Origin: Pelecanus crispus
Lineage: Eukaryota > Chordata > Aves > Pelecaniformes > Pelecanidae
Assembly: GCF_030463565.1 (NCBI RefSeq)
Contig: NC_134649.1
Span: 37,845,044 to 37,909,043, forward strand
Direction: 5' to 3'
Length of the DNA: 64,000 bases
In this document: piece after piece, positions 12,680 to 21,205 of the stretch
Layout: the number at the start of each line of letters is the position of its first letter
How positions within the stretch are numbered: position 1 is the first letter of the stretch
The notes under the pieces: model-generated
Seen by the model: only the letters and a program-made list of their open reading frames with translations
Database searches by the model: none
Told to the model about the DNA's origin: nothing
Program-made: the position numbers and the translations under genes

Positions 12680-12695
12680 GCTGTGACATCACAGC
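12680..12695. promoter_or_regulatory. CRE/AP-1-like palindrome upstream of DNAJB8
   Basis: GCTGTGACATCACAGC is a 7-bp-arm palindrome around TGACATCA, which is one base from the cAMP-response element TGACGTCA. It lies about 375 bp upstream of the coding start. CREM and CREB act on CRE-like sites in many testis-expressed genes, and mammalian DNAJB8 is testis-enriched. Whether it works as a promoter element here is inference. Confidence 0.3.
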
Positions 12696-13050
12696 TACAT
12701 CGGGTAACTACAACATCACATGTATGATCTAGATTTGAAAACATAAGGCCAGAGACAACCAACTCCACCCTAGAATCAAGTCAGGTCAACTGAGCAACGA
12801 TTGGCTGAGCCCCCTCTGAGGTCACAATCTCCTGATTTGTGAACAACAGGCTTAAAAAGAAAGGATATGGCCAAGCAGCACTGTGTGGCCTCGTGATGCA
12901 AAAGGACAGAAGAGATCAAGGGATGAACCGAGCATCTACCCACCCCTGAAGAGCGCAGCAGCATTCAATGTGCAGGAGTCTCTGCATACTAGTCACCCCT
13001 GAGCTTCATGTCCTTGATGGGAGAGAGGTACCAGGCATCTTCCAAGTAGC

Positions 13051-13067
13051 CCCACCTTTCCTTTGAG
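13051..13067 (+). promoter_or_regulatory. Possible splice acceptor immediately before the DNAJB8 start codon
   Basis: A pyrimidine-rich run (CCCACCTTTCCTTT) is followed by GAG directly abutting the first ATG. Mammalian DNAJB8 has non-coding 5' exons spliced to one coding exon, so an acceptor here would be consistent with that structure. The base before AG is G, which is weak for an acceptor. No donor or upstream exon was identified. Confidence 0.3.
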
Positions 13068-13742
13068 ATGATGGATTACTACAAAGTCCTTGGACTGCAA
13101 AAAAGTGCCTCACAGGATGATGTTAAGAAATCCTACCACAAACTAGCACTAAAATGGCATCCTGATAAGAATCCCAGCAACAAGGAGGAAGCCGAAAAGA
13201 AATTCAAAGCAGTTGCTGAGGCATATGAGGTTTTGTCTGACCCTCAGAAACGATCACTGTATGACAGGTCTGTTAAGGAAAGCAGATCCCACAGAGGAAG
13301 AAGTGCCATGGAGGGTCATAACAGCTCCTTTGATTCCCCTTACATATTCCATGACCTCGAGGAGATCTTTAGGGAAGTCTTTGGAGGGACGGATCCCTTT
13401 GTACATGTTTTCTGGGACCCCTTTGACAACATCAGAAACAATGGTGAAAACTGGCGCAAGACAAGTGGAAGAGGAAGAAGGTCCAGCCTGTTTTCTGACT
13501 TTATGGAGTCATTTATGCCATGGAATTCATTCAGGCCCAGAGAGCAGCCCACCTCCTCCTTTGCTGAGGACACAGCTGGGCCACACAGTGTCAGATCAGT
13601 GTTAACCACTACTGAAGTGATCAATGGCAAGAGGATCACCACGCAGAAAATCATCGAGAATGGACAGGAGAGAACAGAAGTGGAAGAAGATGGCCAGCTG
13701 AGGTCTGTGACAATAAACGGGAGACATCATCTGAAATTATAA
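13068..13742 (+). CDS. DNAJB8: DnaJ homolog subfamily B member 8-like co-chaperone (single coding exon)
   Basis: This is a 224-residue class B J-protein, which stimulates Hsp70 ATPase and, in the DNAJB6/DNAJB8 branch, suppresses protein aggregation. The J domain spans about residues 3-67 and starts with DYYKVLG. The HPD triad that engages Hsp70 is intact at residues 31-33 (13158-13166), followed by [12 protein letters not shown] and a YDR end. A Phe/Gly-type linker ([16 protein letters not shown]) covers about residues 85-125. The C-terminal DNAJB6/8 signature ([23 protein letters not shown]) lies at residues 183-210. The first Met is chosen because M-M-D-Y-Y aligns with the human M-A-N-Y-Y start. 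The second Met (13071) has the better initiation context (A at -3, G at +4). Human DNAJB8 is about 232 residues, and its serine-rich stretch before the C-terminal motif is mostly absent here. The coding exon is uninterrupted, as in mammals. A DNAJB6-derived retrocopy is the main alternative. Gene identity is likely; true orthology needs synteny. Confidence 0.9.
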   Translation: MMDYYKVLGLQKSASQDDVKKSYHKLALKWHPDKNPSNKEEAEKKFKAVAEAYEVLSDPQKRSLYDRSVKESRSHRGRSAMEGHNSSFDSPYIFHDLEEIFREVFGGTDPFVHVFWDPFDNIRNNGENWRKTSGRGRRSSLFSDFMESFMPWNSFRPREQPTSSFAEDTAGPHSVRSVLTTTEVINGKRITTQKIIENGQERTEVEEDGQLRSVTINGRHHLKL

Positions 13743-13824
13743 TGTACCCCAGCACAAGCATTAAATGCAAGCTGTGGGATGTGATCTCATTGCTCAATGG
13801 ATGGGATCTACTACAAGCAGTATT

Positions 13825-13830
13825 AATAAA
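13825..13830 (+). terminator. Polyadenylation signal AATAAA of DNAJB8
   Basis: A canonical AATAAA lies 83 bp after the DNAJB8 stop codon, so the 3' UTR would be only about 100 nt. It is followed by T- and GT-containing sequence (TGCTGAGTT). Confidence 0.6.
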
Positions 13831-13969
13831 TGCTGAGTTCATGACACAACCGATGCAGACTTCTCAATAGTTGGGAACAAATACTTCACAGAGTTATGCT
13901 AAACTAAGGAGTGGGATTCTACTAACCTGTGTAAGGTGATAGATAGTGCTTGTTCAGTAAATAGGTATG

Positions 13970-14060
13970 CTAGACATATGTGAAAGCAACCTTGCCAGTT
14001 TGCCAAAGAGACCAAGTTGATTAATACAGCAAGAGGAGACAGGCTGGTTGATGGACAGGT
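13970..14060 (+). mobile_element. Degraded CR1-superfamily LINE reverse-transcriptase relic
   Basis: Plus-strand translation gives LDICESNL and then, after a 2-base frame shift, QFAKETKL and INTARGDR. This parallels the CR1 ORF2 block that reads L-D-D-G-I-E-C-T-L-S-K-F-A-D-D-T-K-L. The catalytic Asp-Asp pair of the RT palm now reads Lys-Glu, so the copy is dead. It begins about 230 bp after the DNAJB8 stop. The match is short, so family assignment is moderate. Confidence 0.5.
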
Positions 14061-14136
14061 AAGAGGGCTGTATGACAAGCTATACGTCCTCTTCTTGCTC
14101 CTTGAAATGCCAATCTTGAAGTCTACTAGTTGGAAG

Positions 14137-14142
14137 AATAAA
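14137..14142 (+). terminator. Alternative distal polyadenylation signal AATAAA
   Basis: A second AATAAA lies about 395 bp after the DNAJB8 stop and is followed by GACTTGTGTG, a GT-rich downstream context. It lies beyond a LINE relic, so its use would put repeat sequence in the 3' UTR. Use is unproven. Confidence 0.25.
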
Positions 14143-14939
14143 GACTTGTGTGACCCTCATACCCAGCCCTGAGGCTGAGTGAAGAATATCCTACCTTTGG
14201 TGTATGAGGAGATGCATATTCATTGGAAAAAGTTTTTGTACGCAGGCAAGAAGGTGGGGGAGGTTCACTGGGTCACGCAGAGCCTAGGGGAGAGGGACTG
14301 GCATAGGAAAAACCAAAGGAAGGAAGAAAATGTCATTCCTCAGACTGTAGTAGAAAATGGGGGCTTTCTTGAGAATGCCCTGCAAATTATGACCAGAGAT
14401 CCTGATGGAAGCACTGTGTAGGTCAGGGGCTGAAAGTGAGCAGGGAGAAGGTGAATTTGGCTCTTGGACTGGGACAACCTATAGTCCCTTTCTGCTTGGA
14501 GTCATTCAAACAAAAAGAGCTAAATTCAAACCATGAGCAAACAGATTCCAGGGGGCTGAGTTTAACTCCCTCTTTGTGCAAAGCTGGATGCGGGGACTTA
14601 GATGGTGCTTTACCATCCTTATTGTCTTGCTCACAGCTGCAAGAGCCAGTTCACAATGCATTTCTTGCACAGCCTGCCAGCATGCTGCTTTCGTCCTCCA
14701 CTGAGCTAAGGAACGCGCTCCCCATGTTTCCGCCCTCCCCTGTGCTGACATGAACTGCTGAGCCTTGTTTCTTGCTTGGCCAGATCACCTTAGGCATTTA
14801 AAATCTTACACGCCTCTTATTTTTGGTCCCACGCTACCATCCCCTTGAGTTTCCCAGCTTGCCCTGCCCACTGATGTCTCCCTGGAGACTGGAACTAGTT
14901 TTCAGGGACATTTTCACTCTAATCCAGATTGCAATTGCT
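14143..14939. other. Non-coding, no feature recognised
   Basis: Lies between the LINE relic behind DNAJB8 and the MIR-like relic. Nothing recognisable. Confidence 0.55.
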
Positions 14940-15058
14940 GCTTGCGTTTGGGCAGGTCTTTGCATCTGTTTCCTCTGCTTTAAAATGGGAATAACAGACT
15001 CCCATGCTTTGAAGGAGACTGTGAGGTAGTGATACTAGTAAAGGACTCTGAACATCAA
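14940..15058 (+). mobile_element. MIR-like ancient SINE relic
   Basis: The order of motifs follows a MIR element: TTGGGCAGGTC (MIR: TTGGGCAAGTC), CATCTGTTTCCTC, AAAATGGGAATAA (MIR: AAAATGGGGATAA), then a GTGAGG segment and AGTAAAGGACTCTGAA (MIR: GTAAAGCGCTTTGA). Divergence is high, as expected for an amniote-wide ancient SINE. The 5' tRNA-derived part is not recognisable. Confidence 0.7.
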
Positions 15059-15560
15059 GCAGTACGTTAAATTAGCCAGAATACTGCCATCCCTTAATCA
15101 AAATCTTTTACTTTTCAAAGGAAAATGCAGCTTAAATCACCTTCCTTAGCAACTGATGCCGTGCCCAGCTTGGAAAAACAGAACAAAACTGTATTTGTTA
15201 TGTTGAGGGCTGTTAAGTCCCTATGAGTCCCTCTCCCAGTAAGAAAAAGACATAGCACTGTGGGGCAAGTAGAAACCTAAGTGCGTGTTGGGTTCATGGA
15301 GGGAGGCCAGCGGTGATGGGAGCAGGGAAAACCTTGGTGCAGGGACAAACTGCATCTGCTGCTCTTCCACAGTTTGGGAGCCATCAGCAGTCCTGCAAGC
15401 ATTGGGACTCCAAGGATTGCAAAGATTTAAGGGGCTTGGTACAGTAAGATTATTTTGGTCAGAGCAAACATGAGTAAATATTTCTACCAATATGGACACC
15501 ATGTTCATGTGAGATGGCTTCTTGAATTTACCTTATGCTACTTCGGAGGAAGTCCAAGAT

Positions 15561-15600
15561 AAAAAAAAAAACAAACAACAAACACAACAACAAGAAACCA
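15561..15600 (+). repeat. A-rich (CAA)n low-complexity tract
   Basis: An A-run followed by irregular CAAA/CAA units on the plus strand. It could be a decayed poly-A tail, but no retrocopy is recognisable beside it. Confidence 0.75.
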
Positions 15601-15769
15601 AACTGCACATTTTGGATCGGAAACTGAAATGGTCTTTGATCAAAATAACATGTTTTGAAATCTGGACCAGAGTTGAATTCCCAGCTCCTCAACCTTTTCA
15701 GCTTGCTAGGGCTAAAACTGCTTCAGTCTCACCTCTAATGGGATATTTTTATGTATGCGCATCAATATT

Positions 15770-15788
15770 TCTTGATCTGAGATCAAGA
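15770..15788. repeat. Short perfect palindrome
   Basis: TCTTGATCT and AGATCAAGA flank a single G, giving 9-bp perfect arms. Confidence 0.75.
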
Positions 15789-16879
15789 TACGCAGATCTA
15801 CACACATCTTAGACCTGCCCTGCCTTGGGTCAGCAATTCCCTCTCTCGTATCAGTATCTAAGGCAGCATCTAAGAGCAAGCATTTCCTTTTCCCACCCCT
15901 GGGTCAGAGAGTTTCCATTGCCACGCAGCAACAGAGAGCTCCTGGGGCAGCTCTGGCAGCTGCATGTGCCAAAACCTGCTGTTAGGTATATGGGAACATA
16001 GATTGGGAAGGGACCCAGCTCACCCAGTAAGTGTCACGTCCAGGAGGACCTGCAGTTCCTCTTCCACATCTCCATGTGCACTGCAGGTCACAAAACACCT
16101 CGCAGCACTTTCTGCAAGCAAAAGATCTGAGATTAAAAAAAAAAAGACAACCATAAAAGTCTGGTGGTAAGAGAGTGGGTCAGACTGCATTAGCAAAGTC
16201 CTGCATTCCTGCAATAGCAAGGAATCTGCCAGGTGTGCCCAAACCACCCATGGAAACGGGTTGTGTCTCTGTTACAGAGAAAGATAAATGAACCCCTGCA
16301 AACTCTGCCTTGGAAGAAAACCCTTGCCTGTCCTAGGACATGGGATCAGACTATCACTGAGCCTGCCAACAAAACACTAACACGTTCAAGGAGGTTTTTT
16401 TAAAGCTTTTTCTCATGCCATTTAGCAGCTGCAGTGCCGGAGGAGGCAGCACCAGCTGTCCAGTCACAGCATAACCTGGGAGCCTTTGCCTCGCCCAGTT
16501 CCAGCTCTTTGTTCCTCCTCCAGAAATACATATTCCCTCTAAAAAGCTGTATTTTGGGATCTTGCCTGGGCAGTGGTGTGTCTTTCAGGTGTGTCATGGC
16601 TGAAGGCACTTGCATGTGCAGTCAATCCACCTACGAGGACTACAGGCACCAGCAGCAGAGCCTTTTGCTCAGCTGCCAATAGAAACCAGCCCCTCATCCT
16701 TCCAGCCACCGCTGCACCTGATGGGCTCATTTCAAACACCAGCTCTACTTGAACATGTCACACTGGGGGGCAGTTTGAAGCCTCGGGTTTGACTGCAGAA
16801 CCAAACCCAAGCGTGTGGCCCTGGCTTGCCCGCGGCACCAGGAAGAACAGGGAGTGAAGGTGGCTTGAGCCCGGCCGGC

Positions 16880-17215
16880 AGCCTGCGCGGAGAGGCTGAG
16901 TCATTTTATTAGCAGGCCCCACAACTACTTTAATGTGGGCTTAGGCTGCAAAAACAAAAACATACATAAAAGCATTTGGAATTACTTCATAAAATACTAA
17001 ATCACAATATTAACCGACTGACCTTTGCTCTATGCAGACCTGCTAATTTTAGCAATTACAGCCAACAACTTGAACATATCAAGTGGGCAACTGTTTAACA
17101 ATAATGACATCTGCTTGGAAAATCCAATTATGTCTAAACATCTTTAAATCCCCACTAGGGGATACCTGCTTTCTTTTTGCAACTGTTAGTCTCTGCCTAA
17201 TAGGATTTTAAACGC
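16880..17215. promoter_or_regulatory. Candidate conserved non-coding element
   Basis: A/T-rich, repeat-free sequence with TTTTATTAGC, TGCTAATTTTAGCAATTA, CAATTATG, a HOX/CDX-like CATAAAA and an AGTGGGC segment. It ends with a CTCF-core-like CCACTAGGGGA at 17152-17162. The boundary with the G/C-rich sequence from about 17215 is sharp. No alignment was available. Confidence 0.35.
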
Positions 17216-20200
17216 GCAGCCTGCTGCACACTGTGGTGGCAGTGGCCCCTCTCCCTGGAGTGGCAACAACAGGACTGCCATCCCATTAAGCAGGGAGTGA
17301 GAGTCTCTCCTCGGACAGTGATGGAAGCGGTTTGTTTTTCTGACAGCCTAATCTGATAGACGGGTGCATTAGCTGGGTCCCTTTGCTCCCCTGTCCCCCC
17401 TGCAGTTACTGCTCCCCTCCACAGCCCCCCAAGGTTACACGTGCTGGACACAGCCAGGGCTGATCTCCACAGGCTGTTTCTCAGGAAGGCCCTTGCTACC
17501 AAGATGGGCTTTGCAGCCATCGGTGCCTTTTGTGGGGCAACCAACATGAGATTTCCTCCTGCAAGGTCCTCAGACACAAACTAGTTTTGTTTTCTGGGTT
17601 GACCTTTGTTTCTTTCTTCTCTTTTCCCCCTTCTTTCCTCCTCTACCCCCAGCTACTTCAATCCCTCCCTGCTGCTCCCTGCTTTGTGCGTGAAACTCCA
17701 GCACTGAGATCTGTTTCTCTCTATAATAGGAACCCCTAAAACACAAGAGCTACACAGTGGCTTTTGCAGCCATATTTCAGGCCTGTAGGTTTTTCATGCC
17801 AAGAAAAGTGACGTTAGAAGTAAATGGGACCAGTGAAGTGAGCACAAGAAGACCATCCGATTCTCCAATAAAGCACCCCAATGCAGACCAAGATCCTCCA
17901 CTGTAAAATCAAAGGTCCTTATCCAGCCCCCAGTTAGGTTGCCGCAAACCCCTGAGCTCCACTGATCTGGCAGCAGTCTCTGCTCCACGGTCCCACTCCT
18001 GATCACTCAGCACCCTGGGCTGCAAGGCTATTGTCAGATATTTGAATTGAGATACAAGAACAGAATATTTCCGTCCCTTCTCCTCCCTCCCTCTCCCTCC
18101 CTGGCCAGCCTGGCTCTTTTCTGATGGAGCGTGCAGCAAAATCATAATCACATGTTTGCAGCAGTAGGAGGCCATTGGCATGGAAGTAGCTGTGATGTCA
18201 CTACAAACATTTCCACCCTATCCCATTTCTGCAGAACAGTCTCCGTTTTTATGACCCCATCCTGAGATCTGCAGGAAATCAAATTGTCCTGATTCTATTT
18301 TGAGAGCTGGTGTCATGGCATCAATATATAACGATGTGGTGTCAAGCCGGAGAGGCTCGAGTGCTTTGCCGTGGTGTCACAGCCGGTTTGTTTTGTGCAG
18401 CTCTACGGACTGGATCGCAGCCCTGCGGATGCCACGCTTGCCGTGCTGGGACCGCTTGGGACACGTATGCTGTGCTAATGGGATGAGCTGCAGGGGTAGG
18501 ACACAGGGCAGGTCTGGCTTCCATCCATCGGCAGCTCCCACACCCTGTTAGAGGTTACCAGCTGGGGCACAATGGTACCAGAGTGCAGAGCAATCGTGCA
18601 GGCACGCGCTATGTTGTTCCTACAGAAAGGAGCTTTCAGTGCCAGCCCAGCCCCCGGGGGCTGCATGTGAGGGAAGAGAAGAGCATTGTTGCAAGGTGCT
18701 TGTGCAGGGCAAGGGGAGTTGCAAGCAAGGGAGAGATTTGGGGACAGACAGACACTGGCAAAGTGCTTGGGGCAAGAAACTAAGGGGCAATCTGACCAAA
18801 ACAGGGAGAAGCAGCACCCAGCAGATGCAAATTCTTGCCTAAACTAGGATTACCAGAATGAAACATGGGTTCAACCCCCCCAACTAGCCATCTGGGATTC
18901 AAACAGGGGTTTAGATCCCCCTGTGCTCATGAAACACTTCTCTGATGCTTTCCACCAACAGGTGAACACCTACAGACTGGAGCTCTCCTTCATGCCTGTC
19001 TCACAGGGAAGAATTGGGCCCGAGATGTCCCTTGGCAATTAAGCTCCAGTGACATCCCTGGCTGATTTATCTCCTGCACCCAAATCTTATCTTCTCTTCA
19101 AAAACCATCAAATCTAACACAGGGCATACACAAAACGCTCTTGAACTGAGGTCTCCAACAGAAGCAACATCTGTAGCAAAATTTTATCTATTGGCCAGAG
19201 AGCTTATCCTGGAAGAACTTAAGACAGCCTACAGAGTCCCCTGGAGAAGAGCAGGAAAAAGCACTGGATAGACTAAAATAGCAGTGGGAGAGACGTGGTG
19301 GTGACCCATAGCTCCTAGGAAGGAAAAGAACATAGACTGCTTTTCAGAAAGTGTAGTGGGAGCTTCTCTATTATTTCTCTTAATGTAAGGGACAGGACAA
19401 TCCCATATATTTCAAGATTTTGCAGAAGGGTGCAGGTTTGAATCCTACATTAAGATCAGAGCTCCTCCAGGAGAAACATCTTTTACAGGCTATGTTATGG
19501 AAAGTTAGAGCCTCTTTGCAAAGGCAAAAGAGAGCATAGTGACAGAGTTCAAGTATCTCAAGGCTCATATGAAGCACACCAAGTGCTCATGTGTGTTTGC
19601 TCTCCACAGTACCAGAAAATATGCATGCTACAACCCCAGGTAGGAAAGGGTATTAACCCTTGAGGCACTTTGTTTCTGATGAAACTCCACCATCTCAGCT
19701 GAACCTCACCAAGACTGAATGTGACCCTTTATTTACCTTTCACCATAACTGCTAAACTCACTGCATCGAAAGGAGCCAGGGCTGAGACCAGACAACCGCT
19801 TTCTAAACTCCTGTATGGGGAACATTAGTAATTGGAGATAGCAGTCCAGAAGACTTGCAGCCTGAGACAACACGTCAGTTCCCATGAAATTGCTGGGTCA
19901 TTAGTCATCTCCTCTCTGCAGCTTTCATTTTCAAGCCCTCCTTTATGTTTGGCTATGATTAGCACTCAATTGCATTCACCTTTGGTCACCCTCCAAAAAG
20001 CACCAGGCAAAGGAGCTCATGGGACTTGAATACCACCCACTTCTGAAGCACTGAAGAAAGTTCTTTACTGTTTGTCTTCAGTATCTGCTTTCCCATCTTC
20101 CATGGGGCTATGCTCTGCAACTCTCTCTTCGTGGCTGGCAGAACTTTGTCTGAGCCCTTCCTTCCCCAGGCTCAGACCTCCCTGGTGCCACTACAGAGAG

Positions 20201-20579
20201 CTCCTCACTTTCCCATGCCCTTGATCACTCAGCATCTTGGCTTGGTGATGCCATCCACCCTTTCCAGCTCCTCCACTTCCTCACTTTACCCTGAATTCCT
20301 TTCACCTCCCTCCAATGCCTTCCAGGAGCTGCTTTCTCTCCTTCCTCCTGCTGCTTGCTAATGCTTTCCTTCCTACTTTGGACACTGCACCCCCGTAAAT
20401 AAAGAGTTGCTTGAATTACTCAGCTAAGAACCTGGCCTCTTCCCACCAACCATGACACGAGGAAAACTCTCAATGGTGTTTAAACAGCCGCAAATTGAGG
20501 CCCAGCAGCACCAGGTGACTTGGCAAGGAGTGACATTGGTGTTACAGAGACACACTCCAGCATGGTCAGAGTGAGGAGC
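17216..20579. other. Non-coding, no feature recognised
   Basis: Mixed composition with a pyrimidine tract at about 18067-18105 and a few clustered CpGs at 18340-18460. No domain-bearing frame. Confidence 0.5.
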
Positions 20580-20940
20580 CCATGTGGGGTGATAACATTT
20601 TTTTTAATTGTATTTTTTTATTTTATTTTTCCCTCTCTTGTGGTTCCTCCTGCTCCCGGAATGAACAGGGGTTTTTATTGCTGGGGTTAAAAAACACGAA
20701 TTTGCATTACATCCTGGCTCCCGCTGTAATACTTCAGTCTTGTTTCTCTCTCGTCCCCTCTCCAGAACAACTGATGCTATCACAGCCTGATTTAATTTCA
20801 AAGACGGATTGTGATTTGGCAGTCGGGGGAAAAAAAAAAAGCCAAGCTAATCAAAAGTCACCATCTGCTGCGTTGCCATGGGGATATTCCTCCCCAATAA
20901 ATGTGCTCTTTGCCAAAATCACAGATAACAGCACTATAAA
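20580..20940. promoter_or_regulatory. Candidate conserved element ending in a TATA-like box
   Basis: The segment has T-rich runs, GCTAATCAAAAG, ACCATCTGCTG (E-box), TTGCCATGG, ACAGATAACAG and finally TATAAA at 20935-20940 directly before a G-run. It could be an enhancer with an incidental TATA, or a promoter for an unannotated transcript reading rightward. No exon was identified downstream. Confidence 0.3.
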
Positions 20941-21205
20941 GGGTGGGAGGTGGAGGGGGGGGGAATCAAAGAAAGAAGTTCCGACACTAGGGGGGAAAAA
21001 CGAAAGAGAGAAACGAGGGAGAAACAAGAGACAGAGAAGAAGTGGGAGAGAAAGGAGCATGGACTACTGAGGAAAAATGATGAATGGACCAACTAGGGAG
21101 AAGGAGGAAGAAATCAGAGAGACTAACAAGCAGCTGAGGGTGACAAAGTGATGGAAGGAGACAGACAACTGGAAAGGAGGAAAGAGGAGAGACACCTCGA
21201 GACAC
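20941..21205 (+). repeat. Purine-rich (GA) tract with G-quadruplex-like start
   Basis: The tract begins with G-runs (GGG, GGG, then nine G's by 20963) that fit a G-quadruplex pattern. It continues as strongly purine-biased DNA with many GAGAGA/GGAAGA units to about 21200. Such strand asymmetry can form triplexes or arise from a decayed microsatellite. Confidence 0.6.

Larger units (their letters stand above)
15059..16879. other. Non-coding with low-complexity patches
   Basis: Holds the A-rich tract and palindrome listed separately and an A-run near 16136-16147. The phrase GGGAACATAGATTGGGAAGGGACC near 16000 vaguely resembles a LINE tail but could not be extended. Confidence 0.5.

Noticed and set aside
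13213-13605. Open frame in another phase inside DNAJB8
   Set aside because: Shadow of the DNAJB8 coding sequence.
15990-16060. GGGAACATAGATTGGGAAGGGACC-like phrase reminiscent of a LINE tail
   Set aside because: The match could not be extended on either side, so it was too short to call a repeat.
19435-19445. GGTTTGAATCC resembling a tRNA B box
   Set aside because: No A box, acceptor stem or cloverleaf could be formed around it, and the T stem already has a mismatch.
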